Shown: positions 10,310 to 19,379 of the stretch, in pieces | Position numbering within the stretch: position 1 is the stretch's first letter | How the letters are laid out: every line of letters starts with the position of its first letter | Assembly: GCA_964017065.1 (NCBI GenBank) | Contig: OZ024785.1 | Coordinates: 14,442,508 to 14,506,507 of the forward strand | Direction: 5' to 3' | Length of the DNA: 64,000 bases | From: Haliclona indistincta | Taxonomy: Eukaryota > Porifera > Demospongiae > Haplosclerida > Chalinidae | Notes under the pieces: model-generated | Told to the model about the DNA's origin: nothing | The model's input: only the letters and a program-made list of their open reading frames with translations | The model's database searches: none | Program-made: the position numbers and the translations under genes

Positions 10310-10750
10310 GCGTGCCAGCATTAATCATGTTTCCTTCAAAACGGCTACCTATGGTGATGGTCCGTCTTCGTCGCTCCCATTCGGTGCCAGTGTTATCATC
10401 TTCCTTGGAAAAACCAGCCAGTCAATCTGCCTGGTGGCAGCCCTGCTCAGCTATATGGTTTTGCGAGGATCGACTCCAGGTCCACTTTTTAAGTTCCAGG
10501 ACAGCTCTCCCTTGTCGAAGCCCAAGCTCCTGCTCCATCTCCGGCAAGCACTCGAGCACCAGGGTTTTGACTGCACTGGCATAACAGGGCACAGTTTTCG
10601 GATAGGGGCAGCTTCAACCGCAGCTCGCGTCGGTCTGGAAGACTCACTTACAGACGATGGGCAGGTGGCGCTCGTCCGCATACCTTAGATACATTCGAAT
10701 TCCCGGGAGAACACTGGCCGCTACATCCGCAAGACTAGTTTCAACTGCCT
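10310..10750 (+). pseudogene. Tyrosine recombinase (DIRS/Crypton-type) C-terminal relic with one frameshift
   Basis: The frame from about 10310 gives IIFLGKTSQSICLVAALLSY, GSTPGPLFKFQD and then the catalytic box TGHSFRIGAAST (H-x-x-R). After LEDS near 10648 a one-base change moves the frame. The next frame reads TMGRWRSSAYLRYIRIPG, holding the conserved W and the nucleophile tyrosine region, and then TLAATSARLVSTA. So a nearly complete catalytic C-terminal half is present but broken. This pattern is typical of tyrosine recombinases of DIRS-like retroelements and Cryptons in animals. No reverse transcriptase accompanies it, so the parent type is open. Confidence 0.7.
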
Positions 10751-11135
10751 CTCCTCCGTTGTCACTGTCTGCCTAAGTACCGCATTCCATAGTGATCGCA
10801 CCAATCCAGTAGACTGGTTACTCACCTGACGATGTATTTGTTCAATTTATGAACACTGTCACCCGTAGCCCCACCTAGATTTTTTTCTGTGATCATGTTT
10901 TTTGAAATAGAAGTATAGCTGAGGGAGGGAAAGAATAGTTAAGGTTATTCAATTAGTCAGAGGGAGTCGCCAGGGGCTTACAGTGGAGAGTATTTGGGGG
11001 AGTGTGGTACTGTGTACCATGGGCATTGGTGTCGGAAACCGACGCACACTCCCCCATTAAAACAAGGGGGTAGGCAAGGTAGGGGCTGGGGGGCTTCAGC
11101 CCCCCCAGATTTTGGTGAACAATAATGTATTTAAG

Positions 11136-11450
11136 TTACATACAGCCAAATGAACGTAATCTACTATCATTACGAGATACAAATTCATTAGCTATAGTAG
11201 TCATTGGTAAATTGTCTGTTCTATTTTTGTGTACATGAAGTAACATACACCAGTTAAGTCGAGCTTGTAGCATAGTTGTACGCAGCCAAGTTTTTAATCT
11301 CCACAGTGCACTAAAGCTTCTCTCGCTGACAGCATTGGTTGAGGGCATTACCAAGATTAGATTTACTACTTTAAAGACTTCAGAGTAAAATACCAGTTCC
11401 ACATCATTCAGTGACTCGAAATATGTTACAACTGACTCTATGTCCTTCAA
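11136..11450 (-). pseudogene. hAT transposase C-terminal dimerisation domain relic
   Basis: The minus frame contains LVMPSTNAVSERSFSALWRL followed by LRTTMLQARLNWCMLLHVHK, the classic hAT-family C-terminal (dimerisation) signature, then ANEFVSRNDSRLRSFG at the end. About 100 residues remain; the catalytic core is absent. The flank at 11040-11130 (a GGGGGGCTTCAGCCCCCC hairpin) could be the transposon's own end region. Dead fragment. Confidence 0.75.
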
Positions 11451-11599
11451 TCAACGCAAGATCGACAAGTTGAAAACGTCATAAAATGTCATCTCATGAA
11501 TAATAAATTAGCAAAATTTTTAGCCCGCACTTTGCGCGCCTTTTTAGCCTCCCCAGTTATCAAAAGTTGTCTACGCCTTTGTAAAAGGTATTCAAAGAA

Positions 11600-11960
11600 G
11601 CACAGGCAAGTAATTTGGTGCCGAGTGGAAACAGTGATAGAATCCATCGCCACAACTCCATTCGAGATGCAATTTTTTCAGCAGCCCAAACAGCTGCCCT
11701 CGCGCCTAGAAGGGAGCTCCCTCATCTCATCCCAAACCGCCAATCTCGCCCCGCTGATATCTTTCTCCCTAGCTGGGATCGCGGTCGCCCTGCTGCTCTG
11801 GACATCTCAGTCATTTCTACTCTCCAGAATCTCACCGTCCAGAGAGCTGCTTCTACTCCCGGCCGTGCTCTTCAGATTGAGAAAAAGAACGCTTCATGAT
11901 GCCCCTTGTGCGGCTGTTGGCGTATCTTTTCTCCCTATTCTCTTTGAGTCTCTGGGGGGG
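11600..11960 (+). pseudogene. Retroelement polyprotein tail fragment
   Basis: The frame 11615-11899 reads SDRIHRHNSIRDAIFSAA, then RPADIFLPSWDRGRPAALDI, then VQRAASTPGRALQIEKKNAS. This resembles the region after the reverse-transcriptase domain in some LINE-like polyproteins that are abundant in cnidarians and sponges (from memory). A stop and a frame change end it. No catalytic motif is left. Confidence 0.45.
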
Positions 11961-12468
11961 CTCAGCTCTCTCTCTGTTTTCTATTAAAATTAATAGTATG
12001 ATTATTATAATTAATTTTGATAATACTTACTCTTTCAAACTTCTGTTCACTGGCAATAGGAGGAGAAGGTACACGCAGTTCATCCATAATTGTTCTCTTC
12101 AGCCTCCGGGTCTTTTGTTAGAGTTAGTGGTGCATTATCCAATGAAGCTGACTGCTTGATCTTGCATACGATTTGTTCTGGACTGCTGCAAGAGATATAC
12201 AGGCTATGAGCAAGAACGTGCTATAAGGTACGAGTCACGCCCTCTCCACTCGTACGCCACCAATTCTATGAGCAAGCACGTGCTAAAAGGTACGAGTCAC
12301 GCCCTCCCACCCTTATGCGTCCCGCATTTTAGTATGGGATGGACTAAGTTCACCCAATCTGAAGTGCGGATGTGTTACGTCACGCTCGTTGCTATGGTAT
12401 TCACGTGCTAAACAAAACTAAATCCTAAACCCAAGACCTTAAAACACTTCGCCTAACTGCGAAAAGCC

Positions 12469-12690
12469 AGGAGGGTCTTCCTAACTAACTAAGGATCGTC
12501 GGGAGGGTCTTCCTAACTAAGGATCGTCGGGAGGGTCTTCCTAACTAAGGATCGTCGAGAGGGTCTTCCTAACTAACTAAGGATCGTCGGGAGGGTCTTC
12601 CTAACTAAGGATCGTCGGGAGGGTCTTCCTAACTAAGGATCGTCGAGAGGGTCTTCCTAACTAACTAAGGATCGTCGGGAGGGTCGTCCT
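12469..12690. repeat. Minisatellite, 28/32-bp units
   Basis: About eight tandem units of GGGAGGGTCTTCCTAACTAA (optional CTAA) GGATCGTC. Two length variants alternate in a higher-order pattern (32-28-28, repeated), which suggests expansion in blocks. Related single units with TCGTCCTAACCCGGGCC occur at 14550-14640. Confidence 0.85.
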
Positions 12691-12802
12691 ACGGAGCTAA
12701 CAGCGCAAACCCGTGGCTAACAGCGCTACTGACCCGCGGTAAGAGCGCTAGTCTCTGCCTAACAGTTTTTTTAGTGAAAAAAAAAGAACCAAAAAAAGTA
12801 GT

Positions 12803-12872
12803 ATGTACCAGGGATTGAACCCTAGCACACCATGCTGCTATGCACAACACATACCCATTGAACCACCGAGAC
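12803..12872 (-). other. tRNA-like sequence with Pol III A and B boxes (SINE head or tRNA relic)
   Basis: On the minus strand an A-box-like TGGTTCAATGGGTA (about 12865-12852) is followed about 35 bp later by a B-box-like GGTTCAATCCC (about 12820-12810). The T-arm CTAGG/CCTGG can pair. The ends do not form a 7-bp acceptor stem, so it is not a functional tRNA. It is best read as a tRNA-derived SINE head or tRNA pseudogene. Confidence 0.5.
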
Positions 12873-13078
12873 CTGTTGCCAATTTGACATTGGAACTAGG
12901 CTTTATAGTAATATTCTATTATAATACACATGCGCGGGCATGTCACGTGCTTCCTGCCCGTGACGTCACACATCCGCACCTCAGGTTGGGTGAACTTAGT
13001 CTATCCCATTTTAGTATGCGGGACGGGACGGGACATCCCGCCTGAGTCCCGTCCCGTCCCGGGTTTTAGTAACAACCG

Positions 13079-13568
13079 AAGACGGAGAGAGTATCACTGA
13101 AACTTCGACGAATGAGACCCAGCATTTTATAGGCCTTAGAAGTAATAAGATGGATATGGTCAGACCACGAAAGTGTGTCAGAAATCAGAACTCCCAGATC
13201 ACGAGTAGATTTAACTAATGGAATCTCCACACCACTAATGAAATGTGAAGGAGGAGCTGAACCATGAGGAAAGCTCAACATAACACACTTGGCACCATTA
13301 AAGGCAATACGATTAGTAAGACTCCACAAAGAGAGGGAATCTAAATCAAGTTGCAGATCAGAAGGAGAACTCATTAGCCTGTCACGCACAGTACCAAGAC
13401 ATTTGGTGTCATCAGCAAAAAGCAAAGGCTTAGTGAGACGTACTGAATCAGGTAGATCGTTAATGTAAACTGAAAACAACAACGGGCCAAGTAAGCTGCC
13501 CTGAGGCACACCCGAAGTTACTGGGAGAAGCCCAGAGAATTCACCATGAATAGAAACGAGTTGCTGTC
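13079..13568 (-). pseudogene. LINE reverse transcriptase fragment
   Basis: The minus frame reads VRQQLVSIHGEFSGLLPV, GVPQGSLLGPLLFSVYIND, the catalytic LFADDT box and a thumb-like tail (VKSTRDLGVLISDTLSWSDH, then AYKMLGLIRRSF). The 3' side is cut by the GGGACG TIR element at 13078. The 5' side is cut at 13569 by the THAP foldback, across whose TA insertion site the reading may resume at 18241 (GACGTTAGACAG gives D-V-R-Q when joined at TA). Different LINE lineage from the ones at 15199 and 31210. Confidence 0.75.
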
Positions 13569-13781
13569 TATAGATAGTTTCGTGGCAAAGGTGTGATGGA
13601 ATGTTCGCGGCTAATATCGACCCAAAAGTGCGGAAATGACGTCAGAATTATGACGTCGCGTGACACGCATCAATTGGCTGGAGGGATAGATTTGTACAGC
13701 GCGGTACAGCGTTCAGTGGAAAACTTGCGTTTCTTCAGTGCTGACCAACTTCCATCGGTTAGCCTTATAAAGAGTCGAATA

Positions 13782-13940
13782 TAGTGAACAATTGCTGCGT
13801 TATTGGATGCTCTTGTTCGGCAAAGAAAGGCTGTATAGCCTAGTTTTTTCCGCTTTCCATTTCACAATCAAGCCAGGGTAGAACTGTGGATAAATGCTGT
13901 ACGTCGAGCAGTGTGGAAACCTCGACGTTACTCAAGAATA
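13782..13940 (+). pseudogene. THAP zinc-finger relic, left arm
   Basis: The frame V-N-N-C-C-V-I-G-C-S-C-S-A-K-K-G-C begins like a THAP domain (C-x2-4-C). A stop (TAG near 13839) and a frame change follow. The next frame gives ARVELWINAVRRAVWKPRRY and then SRICS, matching the THAP W...P...S-x-I-C-S half. The final C/H pair is not clear. So both halves of the C2CH DNA-binding domain are visible but disrupted. The mirror copy is at about 17870-18032 on the minus strand. Confidence 0.6.
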
Positions 13941-14139
13941 TGCAGCTTAAACCTTTATAGAAGGTAATGTTCAACTTTAAAATACAATTTTGAAGGCTAA
14001 TAGACTGTGTTTTGGTTGGTTCATCTTGCTCTTCGTCAATCTGCCGCTCAACTACTACTGTTTCATATTGCTCTTCGTCAATCTGCTGCTCAACTACTAC
14101 TGGTTCATCCCGCTCTTCGTCAATCTGCTGGTCAACCAC
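13840..14139 (-). repeat. 45-bp tandem repeat in left THAP arm (mirror at 17670-17770)
   Basis: Three units of roughly 45 bp at 14030-14140 read on the minus strand as VDQQIDEERDEPVVV, VEQQIDEEQYETVVV and VERQIDEEQDEP. The same open frame of 99 codons exists in the right arm (17670-17969, +), starting MVDQQIDEE. The frame survives in both arms but then runs antisense across the THAP relic, so it is probably an acidic repeat from a transposase linker, not a stand-alone gene. Confidence 0.5.
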
Positions 14140-14217
14140 TGGTCCCTGCTGTTCTTTGCGTCTTCTTGCTCTTCATTGCACTGTTTTAGAGTGATTTAGC
14201 TGCTTGGTCACATCGTA

Positions 14218-14943
14218 CCGTATAACCGGTAATTTTCGACACCGAAATATTTCGTAAGTTAAATTTTAGATAGGATGTAATTTTCGTAACGTTTTCGCCT
14301 TTCGAAAATTAAATCGCACCAAAATTTAAATTTGCCATAAAATTAACTATGACCAAAACTAATTTTGACGCGCTCGACACACGGAGAGACGACGACTGTT
14401 TCTAGTTGCGTAAGAGGCTATTATGTTTATAGTTGGAGAAACACTTGCCTGCCATCAGAAGTCGGATCAACCTAAATATTCGCCACCTCGTTAATTATTC
14501 ACGAACTCCTAAACCCAAGACCCTAAAAACCTTCGCCGCTAACTGCGCAAAGTCGGGAGGGTCGTCCTAACCCGGGCCTTCGGCCCTTGGTAAGCCTAAG
14601 GATCGTCGGGAGGGTCGTCCTAAACCGGGCCTTCGGCCCTTGCTAAGTGTCAATTACGCACATAATTAACGAGGTGGCGAATACTTAAGTTGATCCGCAA
14701 ATACCGGTAGTTCCGCCACGACCGTGTTGCAGGGCATCTGCATGCCACGGCAAATATCTTGCCTATGTTCTCTTTCTTCGTTGTGGCGGTACCATAACCA
14801 TTGACAAGCAGGGCGTCATACACATGTTCTAGGTTGAATTGCAACACAAATTTTCGTTACAAAGAAATTTTTCGAAAATTTAATTTTCGTCATCGGGAGC
14901 CCTTACGAAAATTAGAACCGAACGAAAATTACCGGTTATACGG
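14218..14943. mobile_element. MITE with CCGTATAACCGGTAATTTTC ends, TA duplication
   Basis: Termini CCGTATAACCGG at 14218 and the complement ending at 14943. Subterminal regions are rich in AATTTTCG on both sides. TA is duplicated (14216-14217, 14944-14945). The right arm of the host foldback has the unfilled site CATCGTATCACCC, confirming the insertion and the TA duplication. Inside is a smaller palindrome (GTTAATTATTCACGAAC-type text at 14490 versus 14655-14690) and GGGAGGGTCGTCC units. Tc1/mariner-like by duplication size. Confidence 0.8.
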
Positions 14944-14983
14944 TATCACCCTTCTATTACACAGTCTATTAAATCAGACCCGT

Positions 14984-17401
14984 TGTAGTATAACAATTTT
15001 TTAATGTAGTATCAATGCAACTAGACCAAGATTTTGCAGTCACATTTTTTAGCTATATGTAGATAACTTAATGTCAGACTACATGTATAATCTGTCACAG
15101 TACAATAATCTCTCAGAAAACAGGCAGCAAAATTATAGTCATAATTTTAATGATAATTGACAACCAAGTAAACTTTTACACAAAGACTCGACGTTACTTT
15201 GTTTTGCGATGTGGACATTGACACTTGTTGGGATCGGTGGAAAACTTCCTTTCTTGACATTATGGATTCTTGTATACCGAAATCTACCTTGCCTGACAAG
15301 AGAAGCGTTCCGTGGTTGACTAAGGAGGTTGTCCAAGCAATTCGAAAGAGAGATTATTACTTTAAGAAAGCTAAAAGAACTGGGGATATCAGTGCTCGTG
15401 ACAGATATAATCAACTTAGAAACTCAATTGTCTCTCAGCTTAGACAGCTCAAAAAGGATTTTTTCAGGAAGTTTGAAAATGGTTCTGATAGCGAATTTTG
15501 GAAGGCTGCCAGGTTGCTGGATGATCGCAGGACCTCTTTCCTAAACCTTGCTGACGGCTCAGATATTGTTACTAGTGATGTTACTAAAGCCGAATTATTG
15601 AATAATCACTTTGCCAATTCTTTTAACAAGGAGGTCCCACCCATTGATGAAAGTCCTTCTCCTCTGTCAACATCAAGTAATAGTGAACTGGATGATCTCC
15701 TTTGTAGCGAGGAGGAAGTGTTTTGTCTTCTCTCGAATATTGATTCCACCAAGTCTTGTGGCCCGGATTTGATATCTGGTAAAATGCTAAAATCTACAGC
15801 TTCGGCAATCACTCCTGCTGTAACTTTGCTATTCAACAAATCTTTGACTTTGGGTAAGGTTCCTCGGGACTGGAAAATAGCTCGGGTAACTCCTTTTCCA
15901 AAATCGTCAAAGAGGGTTGATCCCTCAAATTTCCGTCCAGTATCATTGTTGTCTATATTGAGCAAGATTTTGGAAAGACATCTTCACCATTATCTACTGG
16001 ATGATCTTGAGCATCGTGATGTTCTTTCAGATCACCAATGGGGATATCTTAAAGGGTGTTCTACTACTGGAGCCTTGATTTCTGCAGTTGATAGCTGGCA
16101 CAAAACTCTGGAGAATAGGTCCGACATTTGTGCTGTGTTTCTCGACCTGTCTAAGGCTTTTGACAAAGTTCCACATAGGTTACTTATGGATAAATTAGCA
16201 GCTGTAAATATCAATGCTTACCTACTTCAATGGCTGTGGGATTATTTGTCGAACAGATCGCAATATGTGGTTGTGAATGGCACTGCTTCTCATCTAACTC
16301 GTGTAACCTCAGGAGTTCCCCAGGGCTCTGTTCTTGGCCCTCTTTTATTTCTGATTTACATCAATGATATTACCGACAACCACTCTTTGAATTGCTCTCT
16401 TAGTTTGTATGCTGATGATATTCTTTTATATCGGACTATCAATTCTCAGAGAGATTTTACTCTATTGCAGCAGGACATCAATGCTCTGCAGAGGTGGTGC
16501 AATCAAAACATCATGAAATTCAACGTGTCCAAGTGTAAGTACATGATAATCTCTAGGAAACTATCTCCTTTGCAGCCGCAAGCATTATTAGTGATCGAAA
16601 CTACTCCTCTGGTTAGAGTTTCTGAGTTTAAATATCTGGGTGTTTGGCTTTCTGAGAAGTTGGATTGGTCTTATCACATCCAAGCAATTACCAAGACTGC
16701 TGTTAAAACAGTGGGTATGCTGTACAGGAGATTTTACAAGTTTGCTTCTATGCAAACTCTTGTCACAATGTACACAACTGTAGTGAGACCTTTGTTGGAA
16801 TATGCAGCACCTGTATGGGATCCCCATTAACAATCTTTAAAGGCAGCCTTGGAGAGGGTTCAGAAATTAGCAATACGAATGTGTGCGAAGGATTGGTCTG
16901 CGAGCTATTATGACCTATTATCAGACTTTAACTTGCCCACATTGAATGAAAGACGCAAAATTCTCAAGCTTTCATTCTTTTATCAGATTCAAAATGGACA
17001 TTTTCACTGCCCAAGTTCATCTGTTCATCTTAATCCAATGGACCTAAGACTGAGAAACCACGATTCCACGCGTCTTGCAATTGGTGGTCCAGCGCCACAC
17101 ACCTGTTCCTACAATGCATCATTTTATCCAGACGCGGTGAGATTATGGAATGATTTGCCATCAGAAGTTCGTTTAGTTGGTTCTGTATCAAGTTTTAAAA
17201 AGGCTGTTATCAACTATTGGAATGATTGTTATTAAAGCTGTTCTTACCTTGTTTTACCCTGTAAGTTAAATTATTCTTGTAACACCAGCTAATTATTATT
17301 TTCATTATTATTATTATTATTATTGGTTTGTACCCTAGGATTAGCATTGCTACTGGAACGACCTAGCTTGTATGCTAAATTGTCATAAAAAAAAAAAAAA
17401 A
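14984..17401 (+). mobile_element. 5'-truncated LINE with poly-A tail
   Basis: It contains one long reverse-transcriptase reading frame and ends with a TATTATTATTATTATTAT run (17310-17325), then CTAAATTGTCAT and an A15 tail at 17387-17401. The apurinic endonuclease domain usual for CR1/L2/Jockey-type LINEs is not seen, so the 5' part is missing. It is inserted in the loop of the THAP foldback. Confidence 0.8.
15199..17235 (+). pseudogene. LINE reverse transcriptase (CR1/L2/Jockey-like), one internal stop
   Basis: A 543-codon frame contains the linker before the RT (SVPWLTKEVVQAIRKRDYYF), the fingers/palm (FRPVSLLSILSKILER; AVFLDLSKAFDKVPH), GVPQGSVLGPLLFLIYIND and the catalytic LYADD box. The thumb and connection follow (KYLGVWLSEKLDWSYH; VVRPLLEYAAPVWDPH). 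A single TAA at 16828-16830 ends it; the same frame then continues for 128 more codons (LERVQKLAIRMCAKDW to INYWNDCY). That stop is the only break seen, so the copy is young but inactive. No endonuclease or ORF1 is present. It would have reverse-transcribed LINE RNA at the target site. Confidence 0.85.
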
Positions 17402-18395
17402 TCTGCAGCTTAAACCTTATAGAAAGTAATTTTTTAACTTTGAAATACAATTTTGCAGGCTAATAGACTGGGTAAGCCCACCATGATTCTAGTCACCCTG
17501 ACTATGTACCAAGTGTGTTTCCTACTGCTTACAAGAAGGCTATACACAAAGAACAGGGTCTGATTTAATAGACTGTGTAATAGAAGGGTGATACGATGTG
17601 ACCAAGCAGCTAAATCACTCTAAAACAGTGCAATGAAGAGCAAGAAGACGCAAAGAACAGCAGGGACCAGTGGTTGACCAGCAGATTGACGAAGAGCGGG
17701 ATGAACCAGTAGTAGTTGAGCAGCAGATTGACGAAGAGCAATATGAAACAGTAGTAGTTGAGCGGCAGATTGACGAAGAGCAAGATGAACCAACCAAAAC
17801 ACAGTCTATTAGCCTTCAAAATTGTATTTTAAAGTTGAACATTACCTTCTATAAAGGTTTAAGCTGCATATTCTTGAGTAACGTCGAGGTTTCCACACTG
17901 CTCGACGTACAGCATTTATCCACAGTTCTACCCTGGCTTGATTGTGAAATGGAAAGCGGAAAAAACTAGGCTATACAGCCTTTCTTTGCCGAACAAGAGC
18001 ATCCAATAACGCAGCAATTGTTCACTATATTCGACTCTTTATAAGGCTAACCGATGGAAGTTGGTCAGCACTGAAGAAACGCACGTTTTCCACTGAACGC
18101 TGTACCGCGCTGTACAAATCTATCCCTCCAGCCAATTGATGCGTGTCACGCGACGTCATAATTCTGACGTCATTTCCGCACTTTTGGGTCGATATTAGCC
18201 GCGAACATTCCATCACACCTTTGCCACGAAACTATCTATAACGTCCGATCATTGTCTAGTCCAATATTGTTCATTATGCAGGCCTTACTATTAAACGCAA
18301 AAACAACCAGTTGTTATAATAGTGTAAATATGTACAGGGGAGGCCTAGCTTCACAGCTGCAAGAATAGCCGTTCGCTTCATCTTGTGAAAAAGTT

Positions 18396-18900
18396 GTGAC
18401 GTCGTCCGATTATTCATGGTGTCCATTAATCGATCATTTTCTCTACCACCCAGCAACAAACGGGTTGGCAGAGCGGGCAGTGCAGACAGTAAAGAGAGGA
18501 GTGAAGAAAACGAAGTCAGGGACACTCAGTGACAAAATCGCCCGATTTCTGTTTGCCTATCGAAATACACCTCACAGTACAACTGGTGTCTCTCCTGCTG
18601 AGTTATCGATGGGTCGCAAACTGAGGAGTCCATTGGACTTGCTGAAGCCAGATCTGCATTTTAGAGTGGAAGGAAGACAAAAGAAGCAAAAGCAATACCA
18701 TGATAAGTCCTCACGTCAACGTTCTTTTGCAATTGGGACCGGTACTCGTCAAGAATTTTTCTCGCAGTTCAGCCGACCTATGGTTACCAGGACAAGTGAT
18801 TGTGGCTACAGGCCCAAGAGCCTTCCAAGTCAATATTTCCGATGGACGTATCGTCAGACGTCATGTAGATCGCGCCCTCCGGACTACTTTGCTCCCCTGG
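18396..18900 (+). pseudogene. Ty3/Gypsy integrase C-terminal relic
   Basis: The frame gives YHPATNGLAERAVQTVKRGV, FLFAYRNTPHSTTGVSPAEL and MGRKLRSPLDLL, the last part of a retroviral-type integrase core, including the conserved E in the N-x-x-x-E stretch. Near 18735 the frame shifts; the next frame gives VLVKNFSRSSADLWLPGQVI and DGRIVRRHVDRALRTT, the C-terminal integrase fold. Upstream core (DD residues) and other pol domains are missing. It could belong to the same type of element as the gag-protease relic at 6404-7540, but there is no proof. Confidence 0.75.
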
Positions 18901-19379
18901 TATCTCACTATCTCACTATTTGAAGGGGGAAGGAGTATAATGACCTGTACTTTGAACTATGTGCATGATGTCATATTACGTATCATACATGTGTACTATT
19001 TATGCTGTTACTCTGGTCTTGTGCTCTGTTGTAAGAAAGAATCTATTTTGGACTCCAAGCTGGAACTCGGTTTTATGAATATATGACAGATGAATAATGA
19101 GAACTTAACTGGCACACTGCATAATTATTTCTATTTATATGATTCACTAAGACACTAGTCAATTTCGGCAGAGAATCATCAGTCTGCATGTGATGAAGTT
19201 AAAATGAGAAATGAGATGGTTACACCATGCATCATTAGGTTAGCCAATCCCTTGACATGTTAGCTAGTACTTGTTTCAATGAATATCAACACATGACTTG
19301 CTATCAGCATTCAGACTAGCTAGCTACTTATGCACAATAATTAGTCAGTATTCTGTTCTTTAGCTTCTTCCTCTCTGAT

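Larger units (their letters stand above)
12318..13024. repeat. Inner palindromic element with TTTTAGTATG(C)GGGA ends
   Basis: 12318-12400 (CGCATTTTAGTATGGGAT, then CTAAGTTCACCCAA and GCGGATGTG) is mirrored at about 12950-13024. The loop holds the 28/32-bp minisatellite and the tRNA-like sequence. A directly repeated block AGCACGTGCTATAAGGTACG-like text at about 12208-12300 lies just before the left arm. Confidence 0.6.
8286..13078. mobile_element. Composite TIR element with GGGACGGGAC-rich ends (nest)
   Basis: The left end CGGTTGTTACTAAAA, followed by GGGACGGGA-rich text and GCATACTAAAATGCGGGA, is matched in inverted order at 12996-13078. Total TIR length is about 75-100 bp. The left TIR is split by the RecQ/Academ-like element at 8343-10256. 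The cargo includes a tyrosine-recombinase relic, a hAT relic, a reverse-transcriptase scrap, an inner palindrome with a minisatellite, and a tRNA-like sequence. The right end cuts into a LINE fragment. No clear target duplication was found, so the exact boundaries are uncertain. It is probably several insertions into one foldback element. Confidence 0.55.
13571..18238. mobile_element. Long-TIR foldback carrying THAP relics in both arms
   Basis: Arms of about 690 bp run from 13571 (TAGATAGTTTCGTGGC) to about 14988 on the left, allowing for an inserted MITE, and about 17545-18238 on the right. They are nearly identical. TA flanks both ends (13569-13570, 18239-18240). Each arm contains a broken THAP zinc-finger exon and a 45-bp tandem repeat encoding QQIDEE units. 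The loop received a LINE (about 14984-17401), and the left arm a TA-flanked MITE. THAP domains are typical of P-element, Kolobok and ISL2EU-type transposases; which superfamily this is remains unclear. Confidence 0.7.

Noticed and set aside
12803..12872. Functional tRNA gene
   Set aside because: Boxes and T-arm are present but the acceptor stem does not pair, so it was kept only as tRNA-like.
14007..14199. Three overlapping 60-70 codon + frames in the left THAP arm (and three - frames at 17610-17819)
   Set aside because: They are antisense shadows of the 45-bp acidic repeat and exist in all frames because the unit length is a multiple of three.
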